From Rhizobacter sp. Root404 (lineage in GTDB: Bacteria > Pseudomonadota > Gammaproteobacteria > Burkholderiales > Burkholderiaceae_C): a DNA stretch of 64,000 nt. Positions within the stretch are counted from its first letter, which is position 1; each line of letters begins with the position of its first letter. A program made the position numbers and the translations under genes. The stretch is taken from contig NZ_LMDS01000005.1 of NCBI RefSeq assembly GCF_001425865.1, positions 994,890 to 1,058,889 of the forward strand, read 5' to 3'. Positions 9,144 through 17,431 of the stretch are shown piece after piece. The notes below the pieces were generated by a model, which made no database searches, was not told the origin of the DNA, and saw only the letters and a list, made by a program, of their open reading frames with translations.

Positions 9144-9893
9144 TCAGGTCTGGACCGCGACGCTGCGGGCGGTGTCCACGCCGCCGAAGCGCCGGTCGCG
9201 TCGGGCGTATTCGGCCAGTGCCGCATCGAGCTCGGCATCACCGAACTCGGGCCACAGGCAGTCGCTGAAGAACAGCTCGGAGTACGCGGCCTGCCAGAGC
9301 AGGAAGTTGCTGATGCGCACCTCGCCGCCCGTGCGGATGAACAGGTCGGGATCGGGGGCGTGGCTGAGCGCCATGTACTTGTTCAGCGCGGCTTCGTCGA
9401 GTTGCTCGGGCGGCACGCCGTCGGCGATCGCGTGGCGGCAGGCCTGGACGATGTCCCAGCGGCCGCCGTAGTTGAAGGCGACGGACAGCGTGATGCGCGT
9501 GTTGTGCGCGGTGCTCGATTCGGCCTGTTCCCAGGCTTGGCGCAGCTTGTCGGACACCTGCCCGCGATCGCCGATGATCTTGATCTTGACGCCCTTGTCG
9601 GCAAGCTTGCCCAGGTACTTGGCCACGGCCACCAGCACCAGGCCCATCAGGCCGGACACTTCCTCGGTCGGGCGCTTCCAGTTCTCGGACGAGAACGCGA
9701 ACACGGTCACGTACTCCACGCCGCGGTCGGCGCAGCTCAGCACCGTGCGCACCAGCGCATCGACGCCGGCCTTGTGGCCGAAGAACCGCGGCATGAACCG
9801 CTTCTTGGCCCATCGGCCGTTGCCATCCATCACGATGGCGACATGACGCGGTATGGCGCCGCGCGAGTCGATTGCCGCAGGCAAGGCGCTCAT
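9144..9893 (-). CDS. uppS: Di-trans,poly-cis-undecaprenyl diphosphate synthase
   Basis: Cis-prenyltransferase that builds undecaprenyl diphosphate, the lipid carrier for peptidoglycan and O-antigen, from FPP and IPP. The 249 residues show the N-terminal catalytic motif VMDGNGRWA (Asp23). They also show GHKAGVDALV, the FAFSSENWKRP segment and the C-terminal DLFIRTGGEVRISNFLLW region. It lies 5 bases after frr, in the conserved frr-uppS-cdsA-dxr order. Confidence 0.97.
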   Translation of the reverse strand: MSALPAAIDSRGAIPRHVAIVMDGNGRWAKKRFMPRFFGHKAGVDALVRTVLSCADRGVEYVTVFAFSSENWKRPTEEVSGLMGLVLVAVAKYLGKLADKGVKIKIIGDRGQVSDKLRQAWEQAESSTAHNTRITLSVAFNYGGRWDIVQACRHAIADGVPPEQLDEAALNKYMALSHAPDPDLFIRTGGEVRISNFLLWQAAYSELFFSDCLWPEFGDAELDAALAEYARRDRRFGGVDTARSVAVQT

Positions 9894-9898
9894 GGAAA

Positions 9899-10459
9899 TC
9901 AGACCGCCATGATCTCGGCTTCCTTGCCAGAAACCAGCCGGTCGATTTCGGCGATGGTGCGGTCGGTGAGCTTCTGCAGGTCGTCGAGCGAGCGGCGCTC
10001 GTCGTCCTCGCCGATTTCCTTGTCCTTCAGCAGCTTCTTGGCGTGCTCGTTCGCGTCGCGACGCAGGTTGCGCACGGCGATCTTCGCGTCCTCGCCTTCG
10101 TTGCGCACGACCTTGGTCAGCTCGCGGCGGCGCTCTTCGGTGAGCGCGGGCATCGGCACGCGCAGCAGGTCGCCTTGCGTCGCCGGGTTCAGGCCCAGGT
10201 CGGACTCGCGAATCGCCTTCTCGATCTTCGCGCCCATGCCCTTTTCCCAGGGCTGCACGCTGATCGTGCGGGCGTCGAGCAGGCTCACGTTGGCGACCTG
10301 GCTGATCGGCACCATCGAGCCGTAGTAGTCGACCTGCACCTGGTCGAGGATGCCGGGGTGGGCGCGGCCGGTGCGGATCTTGTGCAACTCGCCCTTCAGC
10401 GCTTCGATGGACTTGGCCATCTTCGCCTCGGCGGTCTTCTTGATGTCGGCAATGCTCAT
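9899..10459 (-). CDS. frr: Ribosome recycling factor
   Basis: With EF-G it splits the post-termination ribosome complex. The 186-residue product begins MSIADIKKTAEAKM and contains the conserved LHKIRTGRAHP stretch. A two-domain tRNA-like shape with long helices is expected. The start at 10459 gives the standard family length. A longer open frame starting 8 codons upstream (10483) would add residues with no family counterpart. A purine-rich GAGAG precedes the start. Confidence 0.96.
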   Translation of the reverse strand: MSIADIKKTAEAKMAKSIEALKGELHKIRTGRAHPGILDQVQVDYYGSMVPISQVANVSLLDARTISVQPWEKGMGAKIEKAIRESDLGLNPATQGDLLRVPMPALTEERRRELTKVVRNEGEDAKIAVRNLRRDANEHAKKLLKDKEIGEDDERRSLDDLQKLTDRTIAEIDRLVSGKEAEIMAV

Positions 10460-10495
10460 GACAACGCTCTCTTCAACAGTCAAACACTCGCCGGC

Positions 10496-11206
10496 TCAGA
10501 CGCGAACCAGCGTGCCTTCGTCCTCACCCATCACCACGCGCTTCAGGGCGCCCGGCTTGAAGATGCTGAACACGCGGATCGGCAGCTTCTGGTCGCGGCA
10601 CAGCGCGAACGCCGTGGCGTCGAGCACCTGCAGGTTCTTCGTGATGGCCTCGTCGAACGTCAGTTCGGAATAGCGGGTGGCGGTCGGGTCCTTCTTCGGG
10701 TCGGCGGTGTAGACGCCGTCGACCTTGGTCGCCTTCAGCACGATCTGCGCGCCGATCTCGGCGCCGCGCAGCGCGGCAGCGGTGTCGGTCGTGAAGAACG
10801 GGTTGCCGGTGCCGGCCGCGAAGACCACGACCTTGCCCTCTTCGAGGTACTGCAGCGCCTTCGGCCGCACATAGGGCTCGACGACCTGCTCGATGCCGAT
10901 CGCCGACATCACGCGCGCCGTCATGCCCTCCTGGCGCATCGTGTCGGCCAGCGCCAGCGCGTTCATCACGGTGGCAAGCATGCCCATGTAGTCGGCGGTC
11001 GCGCGGTCCATGCCCACCGAGCCGCCGGCCACGCCGCGGAAGATGTTGCCGCCGCCGATGACGACTGCCACCTCGACCCCCAGCTGAGTCACTTCCTGCA
11101 CCTCGCGCACCATGCGCACGATGGTGGCCCGGTTGATGCCGTAGGCATCGTCGCCCATCAGGGCCTCGCCGGACAGTTTCAGCAGGATGCGCTTGTACGC
11201 GGCCAT
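10496..11206 (-). CDS. pyrH: Uridylate kinase
   Basis: Phosphorylates UMP to UDP as a hexamer and is the gateway to UTP/CTP. The 236-residue amino-acid-kinase-fold protein has the N-terminal LLKLSGEALMG, the GGGNIFRG phosphate-binding motif and the DKKDPTATRY-like nucleotide loop (here DPKKDPTATRYSE). A GGAG motif precedes the ATG at an appropriate distance. It follows tsf by 123 bases and precedes frr by 36. Confidence 0.97.
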   Translation of the reverse strand: MAAYKRILLKLSGEALMGDDAYGINRATIVRMVREVQEVTQLGVEVAVVIGGGNIFRGVAGGSVGMDRATADYMGMLATVMNALALADTMRQEGMTARVMSAIGIEQVVEPYVRPKALQYLEEGKVVVFAAGTGNPFFTTDTAAALRGAEIGAQIVLKATKVDGVYTADPKKDPTATRYSELTFDEAITKNLQVLDATAFALCRDQKLPIRVFSIFKPGALKRVVMGEDEGTLVRV

Positions 11207-11329
11207 GGTTCGGACTCCGGATATTGTGGTTGCGCTCGTGGCGCAGGTTTGGCGCGAAGTCTAAGTCTTAAAACCTCGAAATCAGCGCCCCGGAGAGTCC
11301 GCCAGGGCGCCCGCAAGCGCACTCGCGAA
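11207..11329. other. tsf-pyrH intergenic spacer
   Basis: No gene is seen here. On the minus strand a GC-rich inverted repeat (arms 11285-11290 and 11305-11310) follows the tsf stop, but only a poor T run comes after it. It may be a weak terminator or processing site. An AT-richer stretch around 11260-11275 could hold a pyrH promoter, but no convincing -35/-10 pair is visible. Confidence 0.4.
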
Positions 11330-12247
11330 TCAGCCGCCCTTGGCGGCCGCCACCTGGGCCGCGACTTCGGCCGCGAAGTCGTCGACCTTCTTCTCGATGC
11401 CTTCGCCGACGACGTACAGAGTAAAGCCCTTCACGGTCGTGGCCTTCTCCTTGAGCATCTGCTCGACGGTCTGCTTGTCGTTCTTGACGAAGGCCTGGTT
11501 GAACAGGCTCACTTCCTTCAGGAACTTGGCGACCGAGCCTTCGATGCGCTTGGTGACGATTTCGGCCGACTGCGGCGTCTTGCCCTCGGCCTTCGCCTTC
11601 TCGGCGTCCTCGGCGGCCTTGGCGGTCGCGACCGAACGCTCGGTCTCGATCAGCTTGGCGGGCACGTCGCTCGATTGCAGCGCGACCGGCTTCATCGCCG
11701 CCACGTGCATCGCCACGTCCTTCGCGGCGATTTCGTCGCCCTCGAACTCGACCATCACGCCGATGCGCGTGCCGTGCAGGTAGCTCGCGAGCTTGCTGCC
11801 CTCGTAGCGCTTGAAGCGGCGGATCGACATGTTCTCGCCGATCGTGCCGATCAGGCCCTTGCGCACGTCTTCCAGCGTTGGGCCGTAGCCGTCCTGCGAG
11901 TACGGCAGCGCCGACAGCGCGGCCACGTCGGCCGGGTTGTTCTCGGCGACCAGCTTCGCGCAGGCGTTGGCCATCGCGAGGAACATGTCGTTCTTGGAGG
12001 TGAAGTCGGTCTCGCAGTTGACCTCGACCAGCGCGCCGGCGTTGCCAGCGACCGCGGCCACGATCACGCCTTCGGCGGTGATGCGCGACGCCGCCTTCCC
12101 GGCCTTGCTCCCGAGCTTGACGCGCAGCAGTTCTTCGGCCTTCTCCATGTCGCCGCCGGCCTCGGTCAGCGCCTTCTTGCATTCCATCATCGGGGCGTCG
12201 GTCTTGGCGCGCAGTTCGCCGACCATGCTTGCAGTGATTGCAGCCAT
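11330..12247 (-). CDS. tsf: Elongation factor Ts
   Basis: Guanine nucleotide exchange factor for EF-Tu. The 305 residues include the N-terminal UBA-like domain with the conserved RAKTDAPMMECKKAL stretch, and the core domain with the family TDF motif (NCETDFTSKND). The start is ATG at 12247: AAGGAG lies 8 bases upstream. A TTG two codons earlier would sit only about 2 bases from that site and is rejected. Expression is probably modulated by the hairpin in the rpsB-tsf spacer. Confidence 0.97.
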   Translation of the reverse strand: MAAITASMVGELRAKTDAPMMECKKALTEAGGDMEKAEELLRVKLGSKAGKAASRITAEGVIVAAVAGNAGALVEVNCETDFTSKNDMFLAMANACAKLVAENNPADVAALSALPYSQDGYGPTLEDVRKGLIGTIGENMSIRRFKRYEGSKLASYLHGTRIGVMVEFEGDEIAAKDVAMHVAAMKPVALQSSDVPAKLIETERSVATAKAAEDAEKAKAEGKTPQSAEIVTKRIEGSVAKFLKEVSLFNQAFVKNDKQTVEQMLKEKATTVKGFTLYVVGEGIEKKVDDFAAEVAAQVAAAKGG

Positions 12248-12273
12248 CTTCAAAACTCCTTGTGTTCAGTTGG

Positions 12274-12294
12274 AGAAAAGGGGCCATCGGCCCC
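12274..12294 (-). terminator. Attenuator-like hairpin between rpsB and tsf
   Basis: On the minus strand a perfect 6-bp stem GGGGCC/GGCCCC with a 3-base loop is followed at once by TTTTCT. This is a short intrinsic-terminator structure lying just before the tsf ribosome-binding site. Partial termination between rpsB and tsf is plausible; strength is not known from sequence. Confidence 0.6.
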
Positions 12295-12305
12295 TAGTCT
12301 CTGGT

Positions 12306-12334
12306 GCCCGGCGCTCGCGACACGCGAGCCGGGC
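12306..12334 (-). other. GC-rich hairpin immediately after rpsB stop
   Basis: Two paired blocks, CTCGCG/CGCGAG and GCCCGG/CCGGGC with a 2-base bulge, form a strong stem starting 8 bases past the rpsB stop. No T tract follows. It may protect the rpsB mRNA 3' end or cooperate with the hairpin at 12274-12294. Confidence 0.5.
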
Positions 12335-12342
12335 TCGGGGCA

Positions 12343-13089
12343 TCAGGCGCCTTCGCTGACTTCGACGAACTCGTCGCCCTCGGCGGCCGCGGCTTGCACG
12401 ACGTCGTTCGTCGCGTTGGCCTTGCCTTCGAGGACCGCGTCGGCCACAGCCTTGGCGTACAGCGCGACGGCCTTCGAAGAGTCGTCGTTGCCCGGGATCA
12501 CGTAGTCGATGCCTTCAGGCGAGTGGTTCGAGTCGACGATGCCGATGATGGGAATGCCCAGCTTCTTGGCCTCGAGGATCGCGATCTTGTGGTAGCCGAC
12601 GTCGATCACGAACATCGCATCCGGCAGCGCGTTCATGTCCTGGATGCCGCCGATGTCCTTCTCGAGCTTGACCATCTCGCGCTGGAACATCAGCGCTTCC
12701 TTCTTGATGCGGATCTCGGTGCCGGCCTCGACCTGCGCCTTCATGTCCTTCAGCTTCTTCAGCGAACCCTTGACGGTCTTGAAGTTGGTCAGCATGCCGC
12801 CGAGCCAGCGCTGATCGACGAAAGGCATGCCGGCGCGCTTGGCTTCGGCGGAGATGACCTCGCGCGCCTGGCGCTTGGTGCCGATCATCAGGATCGTGCC
12901 GCGCTTGGCGGCCGTCTGACGAATGAACTTCATCGCGTCGTTGAAGAGCGGCTGCGTCTTCTCGAGGTTGATGATGTGGATCTTGTTGCGATGGCCGTAG
13001 ATGTACGGGGCCATCTTCGGGTTCCAGAAGCGGGTCTGGTGGCCGAAGTGGACACCGGCTTCCAGCATTTCACGCATGGTGACAGTCAT
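12343..13089 (-). CDS. rpsB: 30S ribosomal protein S2
   Basis: Small-subunit protein S2. The 248 residues start MTVTMREMLEAGVHFGHQ and contain the S2 signature stretches FWNPKM, QRWLGGMLTN and PIIGIVDSNHSPEGIDYVIP. The ATG at 13089 has GGAG five bases upstream. The open frame continues upstream to a GTG or ATG, but that extension is in the leader. It heads the rpsB-tsf-pyrH run. Confidence 0.98.
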   Translation of the reverse strand: MTVTMREMLEAGVHFGHQTRFWNPKMAPYIYGHRNKIHIINLEKTQPLFNDAMKFIRQTAAKRGTILMIGTKRQAREVISAEAKRAGMPFVDQRWLGGMLTNFKTVKGSLKKLKDMKAQVEAGTEIRIKKEALMFQREMVKLEKDIGGIQDMNALPDAMFVIDVGYHKIAILEAKKLGIPIIGIVDSNHSPEGIDYVIPGNDDSSKAVALYAKAVADAVLEGKANATNDVVQAAAAEGDEFVEVSEGA

Positions 13090-13224
13090 GAGGACTCCAA
13101 AGGTTGGTTCTAGAATCCGGCTGGAATCGCTGCAAACCTGCCGCAACACTGCGGCGAGTCTGTCGCAACACCTTTTATCAGCCGGTTCGCGATTAACTTG
13201 ACTCGGAATGAGCCAAGCCAATCA

Positions 13225-13230
13225 AGTATA
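13225..13230 (-). promoter_or_regulatory. Candidate -10 element for rpsB
   Basis: TATACT on the minus strand is a good sigma-70 -10 match and would give a leader of about 130 bases before rpsB. No good -35 is seen at 16-18 bases (the sequence there is CAGGTC-like). Placement is inference. Confidence 0.3.
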
Positions 13231-13238
13231 GCACCCCC

Positions 13239-14564
13239 ATGACACCTGACCTGACCGGCTCGCTGGAGCAAGGCAACGCACCCGCCTTGCTGGAATCCTG
13301 CATTCACGCGGCGCAATCCGCCGCCAACCGACACACCTTCGTCTCGACGTCCTTCGACGCTGCCCGGCGGGCCTCGGACGCCGCCGACGCGGCCCGCCTC
13401 GCGGGTGCCCCGATGCCCGCGCTCGGCGGCCTGGCGGTCAGCATCAAGGACCTGTTCGATGTGCGCGGCGAGATCACCGCCGCCGGTTCGACCGTGCTCG
13501 CCTCCGCCGCACCGGCCGCAGCCGACTGCCCGGCCGTCGCCCGCCTGCGCGCGGCCGGCGCCGCGCCAATCGGCCGCACCAACATGTCCGAGTTCGCGTT
13601 CTCGGGCGTCGGCATCAACCCGCATTTCGGGACGCCGGCGAATCCGGTGACGCGCCTGCTCGACGACGAACCGCGCATTCCCGGCGGCTCGACCTCCGGC
13701 GGCGGCGTGTCGGTTGCCACCGGGGCCGCGTGGGCCGCCCTCGGCTCCGACACCGGCGGGTCGATCCGCATTCCGGCGGCACTGCAAGGCCTGGTCGGCT
13801 TCAAGAACACCGCGCGGCTCACGCCGACCGAGGGCGCGATCCCGCTGTCGACGACGCTCGACACCGTCTGCGCGATCACCCGCTCGGTGCGCGATGCGGT
13901 GCTGCTGCACGAGGTGCTGGCGGATCGCCGCGTCACGCGGTCGGGTCGGCCCACAGCGTCGCTGCGCTTCGCGGTGCCCACCACATCGATGCTCGACGGA
14001 CTGGACGCGACGGTGCAACGCGCGTTCGATCGCTCGCTCGCGACGCTGCGAGCGGCCGGCGCACAGATCGAGGAGATCGCCCTGCCCGCGCTCGCCAGTG
14101 TGCCGCCGAGCTTTTCGCCGCCCGAGGCCTGGGCCTGGCACCGCCATCTGCTCGCGGCGCGCGAGGCCGAGTACGACCCGCGCGTCGCGGCGCGCATCCG
14201 TCGCGGCGAGGCCTTGAGCGCGGCGGACTACATCGACCTGCTTCACGCGCGCCGCGCGTGGATCGCGACGATGGAGACGACGATGCGCGGATTCGATGCG
14301 ATGCTGAGCCCGACCGTGCCGATCGTCGCCCCGGCGATAGCACCGCTGGTGGCCAGCGACGACGCGTTCTTCGCGACCAACATGCTGCTGCTGCGCAACC
14401 CGTCGGTCGTCAACATGCTCGATGGCTGCGCGCTCTCGCTGCCGTGCCACGCCGCCGGCGAGATGCCTGTCGGCCTGATGGTCTGGGCCGGTGCGTTGAA
14501 GGACGACACCGTGCTCGACGCTTCGCTCGCGATCGAGGCCGTGCTCGCGGTGGTCGGCGCATGA
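13239..14564 (+). CDS. Amidase-signature family hydrolase
   Basis: Hydrolyses an amide; the substrate cannot be told. The 441-residue protein has the full amidase-signature triad: Lys70 in VSIKDLFD, the cis-serine in GGSTSGGG (around 151-153) and nucleophile Ser175 in SDTGGSIR. The glycine-rich signature region is intact. GatA-specific context (gatB/gatC) is absent, so this is a stand-alone amidase rather than the tRNA amidotransferase subunit. The ATG at 13239 lacks a visible Shine-Dalgarno. Its stop overlaps the next gene (ATGA), suggesting the amidase product may feed the D-amino-acid oxidation step. Confidence 0.88.
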   Translation: MTPDLTGSLEQGNAPALLESCIHAAQSAANRHTFVSTSFDAARRASDAADAARLAGAPMPALGGLAVSIKDLFDVRGEITAAGSTVLASAAPAAADCPAVARLRAAGAAPIGRTNMSEFAFSGVGINPHFGTPANPVTRLLDDEPRIPGGSTSGGGVSVATGAAWAALGSDTGGSIRIPAALQGLVGFKNTARLTPTEGAIPLSTTLDTVCAITRSVRDAVLLHEVLADRRVTRSGRPTASLRFAVPTTSMLDGLDATVQRAFDRSLATLRAAGAQIEEIALPALASVPPSFSPPEAWAWHRHLLAAREAEYDPRVAARIRRGEALSAADYIDLLHARRAWIATMETTMRGFDAMLSPTVPIVAPAIAPLVASDDAFFATNMLLLRNPSVVNMLDGCALSLPCHAAGEMPVGLMVWAGALKDDTVLDASLAIEAVLAVVGA

Positions 14565-15916
14565 GGGTCGCGGTGATCGGTGCCGGCGTCATCGGGGTGA
14601 CCACGGCCTACGAACTGGCTGCCGACGGCCACGAGGTGACGGTGTTCGAGCGCCGCGGCAGCGTCGCCGCGGAAACCAGCTTCGCGAACGCCGGCGTCGT
14701 GGCGCCGGGCTATGTCACGCCGTGGGCCGCACCCGGCATGCCCAGGAAGGTGCTCGGCCACCTGCTGAGTCGCCATGCGCCGGTGCGTGTGCACGCCGGC
14801 TTGAGTCTCGGCGAGATCGGCTGGATGTGGCGCTGGTGGCGAGCCTGCGAACTGGGCACGTACCAAGCCAATCGCTTGCGGATGCAGCGCCTCGCCTTCT
14901 TCAGCCGCGAGCGGTTGCACCGCCTCACGCGGGACCTGAAGCTCGACTACGAGCGTGGCAGCGGCTACCTGGTCCTGCTGCGCACCGCCAAGGACCTGGC
15001 AATGGTCCGGCCCGGTCTGGCGTCGTTGACCGAACTCAACACCCGGTACGAGACGCTCGACGCCGCGCAGTGCCGCGCCGTCGAGCCGGGCCTGTGCGAC
15101 GAGACCCCGCTGCACGGCGGCGTGTACCTGCCGGACGACGAGGTCGGCAACTGCCGCCAGTTCACCACGCTGCTGCGTGCCGAGGCGCAACGCATCGGCG
15201 TGCGCTTTCGCTTCCACACCGTGGTCCAGCAGATCCTGGCCGGCGCGGCGCCGCAGGTCGTGCATCGATACGCGCCGCCTGAGGACGCCGCGACCGCGAT
15301 CACGCACGCGGGAAGTGCCGAGACCGCACCCGTCGACGCGCAGGACACCCAGCCGATGGCGCTCGATCCTGTCACCGAGCGCTTCGACGCGGTGGCCGTG
15401 TGCGCGGCGCTCGATTCGGCCCCGCTCCTGCGCCCTCTCGGCCTGGGGCTGCCGATGCAGGCGGTCTACGGCTACTCGCTCACCGTGCCGCTGCGCCGCA
15501 TCGATGCGCATGGGGACATCGGCCCGCGCGCCGCGCTGATGGACGAACGCTACAAGGTCGCGATCAGCCGGCTCGGGGCGCGGGTTCGCGTCGCGGGGAG
15601 CGCCGAGATCGGCGGCCCGGCCGAGCGCCACGATCCGCGTGCGATCGAGACCCTCTACAAAGTGCTGCACGATTGGTTCCCGGGCTGCACGCAACTGAAC
15701 CAGGCGCAGGTCTGGAAAGGCGCGCGGCCGATGATGCCGGACGGCCCCCCGGTGCTCGGGCGCAGCGGCGTCGAAGGCGTGTGGGTCAACCTGGGCCACG
15801 GCTCGAGCGGCTGGGCGCTGTCGTGCGGTTCGGCGCGCGTGCTCGCGGACTCGATCGCCGGACGTGCTCCGGCGATCGATGTCGACGGGCTCGGCATCGA
15901 TCGCCTGCGAGGCTGA
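14561..15916 (+). CDS. dadA: D-amino acid dehydrogenase, DadA family (with internal insertion)
   Basis: FAD-dependent, membrane-associated enzyme that deaminates D-amino acids to 2-oxo acids and passes electrons to the quinone pool. The 451 residues begin with the dinucleotide-binding motif VIGAGVIGV and contain ETSFANAGVVAPGYVTPWAAPGMP, a DadA hallmark. The C-terminal FAD contact is NLGHGSSGWALSCGS. Compared with the usual length near 415-435, about 40 low-complexity residues (roughly 229-270, rich in Ala, Thr, Asp) appear inserted in the substrate domain. The start overlaps the amidase stop. No alanine racemase (dadX) is adjacent. Confidence 0.85.
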   Translation: MRVAVIGAGVIGVTTAYELAADGHEVTVFERRGSVAAETSFANAGVVAPGYVTPWAAPGMPRKVLGHLLSRHAPVRVHAGLSLGEIGWMWRWWRACELGTYQANRLRMQRLAFFSRERLHRLTRDLKLDYERGSGYLVLLRTAKDLAMVRPGLASLTELNTRYETLDAAQCRAVEPGLCDETPLHGGVYLPDDEVGNCRQFTTLLRAEAQRIGVRFRFHTVVQQILAGAAPQVVHRYAPPEDAATAITHAGSAETAPVDAQDTQPMALDPVTERFDAVAVCAALDSAPLLRPLGLGLPMQAVYGYSLTVPLRRIDAHGDIGPRAALMDERYKVAISRLGARVRVAGSAEIGGPAERHDPRAIETLYKVLHDWFPGCTQLNQAQVWKGARPMMPDGPPVLGRSGVEGVWVNLGHGSSGWALSCGSARVLADSIAGRAPAIDVDGLGIDRLRG

Positions 15917-15921
15917 ACACG

Positions 15922-17412
15922 ATGCGCCCGGTGCTGCCCCCGACCGGCGAACTCCCGCTGCTCGACGCGCCGCAGACCCGCGTGCTCGAGCAGCAGGCGA
16001 GCGCGGTGCTGCCACCGCACACGTTGATGCAGCGGGCGGGTGAGGCCGTCGCGCGGCTCGCGCTGGCGCTCGCGCCGCACGCCTCGCGGATCTGGATCGC
16101 GGCCGGCCCCGGCAACAACGGCGGCGATGGCCTGGCGGCCGCGGTCCATTTGCGGCAATGGGGCAAGCAGGTCGTGGTCTCGATGTTCGGCGACGCCGCC
16201 ACGCTGCCGGCCGATGCGGCGGACGCATTCGCCCGCGCCAGGGCCGCGGGCGTGTCGATCGTGACCTCGCCCACGCCGGACGCACTGCCGCAGCTGGCGA
16301 TCGATGCCCTGCTGGGCGTCGGTGCGAACCGCGCGCCGGGCGGGCTGGTGGCACAGGGCATCGGCGCGCTGAACCGGCTCGCCTGCCCGGTCCTGGCGGT
16401 CGATCTGCCGTCCGGCCTGCACCCGCGCACCGGTCAGCCACTGGGCGACGCGTGCGTCACGGCATCGGCCACGCTCGCGCTGCTGACCCTCAAGCCCGGC
16501 CTGTTCACCGGCGCCGGCCGCGACCACGCCGGCTCGGTCTGGCTGGAGACGCTCGGCGTCGATGCCGGCGCGCTCCTGCCCGACGCGTGGCTGTCCGGCG
16601 TGACGCCGGTCGCCGCGCGACGCCATGCCCAGCACAAGGGCAGCTTCGGCGATGTGGCGGTGGTCGGCGGCGCACCCGGCATGGGTGGGGCGGCGCTGCT
16701 CGCGGCGCGCGCCGCGCACGCGGCCGGCGCAGGACGGGTCTACGTGCAATTGCTCGACCGCTCCGCGGGCGCGCTGCGCGTCGATGGCGCGTACCCCGAA
16801 CTGATGTTCCGCACCGACTGGCTCGCCGGCGGGGCCGACGTCCTCGCCCGCACGACCGTCGTGTGCGGCTGCGGCGGCGGCGATGCGGCGCGCGCCCCGC
16901 TGCCGCGCCTGCTGAGCGGCGCGCGCCGGCTCGTGCTCGACGCCGATGCATTGAACGCCCTGGCCAACGATGCGACGCTCGAAGCCCTGCTCGTGGCACG
17001 GGACCGCCGGGGCCTGGCCACGGTGCTGACTCCGCACCCGCTCGAGGCGGCGCGCCTGCTGCGCGCAACGGCCGCCGAGGTGCAGGCGGACCGGCTGCAG
17101 GCCGCTCGCGAACTCGCGCGCCGCTTCGCCTGCGTCGTCGTGCTGAAAGGTTCGGGCAGCGTGATCGCAGCGCCGGGCGAGACGCCGCGCATCAACGGGA
17201 CCGGCAATGCGGCGCTCGCCACGGCCGGAACCGGCGATGTGCTGGCCGGCTGGCTCGGCGGCCGATGGGCGCAGCGACCGACGGGGGCCGAAGCGGCGAC
17301 GGCGTTCGCGGTCGCGCGCCAGGCCGTCGCGGAGCATGGTGCCGCTGCGGAGCCGGCCCCCGCGGGCGCGCTGCGCGCCGCCGCCTTGATCGAGCGCCTC
17401 GGCGCCCGCTGA
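15922..17412 (+). CDS. nnr: Bifunctional NAD(P)HX epimerase / ADP-dependent NAD(P)HX dehydratase
   Basis: Repairs hydrated NADH/NADPH: the N-terminal domain epimerises R- and S-NAD(P)HX, and the C-terminal domain dehydrates S-NAD(P)HX using ADP. The 496-residue fusion has the YjeF_N motif GPGNNGGDG (62-70) and LPSGLHPRTG. The carbohydrate-kinase-like C-terminal half has HKGSFGDVAVVGGAPGMGG, LDADALN, LTPHPLEAARLL and the nucleotide site GTGNAALATAGTGDVLAG. It starts 5 bases after dadA, so the three plus-strand genes look like one transcript. It converges on the dehydrogenase ending at 17432. Confidence 0.93.
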   Translation: MRPVLPPTGELPLLDAPQTRVLEQQASAVLPPHTLMQRAGEAVARLALALAPHASRIWIAAGPGNNGGDGLAAAVHLRQWGKQVVVSMFGDAATLPADAADAFARARAAGVSIVTSPTPDALPQLAIDALLGVGANRAPGGLVAQGIGALNRLACPVLAVDLPSGLHPRTGQPLGDACVTASATLALLTLKPGLFTGAGRDHAGSVWLETLGVDAGALLPDAWLSGVTPVAARRHAQHKGSFGDVAVVGGAPGMGGAALLAARAAHAAGAGRVYVQLLDRSAGALRVDGAYPELMFRTDWLAGGADVLARTTVVCGCGGGDAARAPLPRLLSGARRLVLDADALNALANDATLEALLVARDRRGLATVLTPHPLEAARLLRATAAEVQADRLQAARELARRFACVVVLKGSGSVIAAPGETPRINGTGNAALATAGTGDVLAGWLGGRWAQRPTGAEAATAFAVARQAVAEHGAAAEPAPAGALRAAALIERLGAR

Positions 17413-17431
17413 CCCGGCGGTTCGACGCGGC

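Noticed and set aside
7167..10325. A plus-strand open frame of more than 1000 codons across dxr, cdsA and uppS
   Set aside because: It is antisense to well-identified genes, has biased Arg/His/Asp composition typical of GC-rich antisense frames and no family pattern. Similar shadows at 1923-3449, 3470-5791, 9872-12505, 46117-48387 and 49702-52536 were rejected for the same reason.
13239..17412. Amidase-dadA-nnr run as a horizontally acquired cassette
   Set aside because: GC content and codon use look like the flanking genes and no repeats or mobility genes border it.
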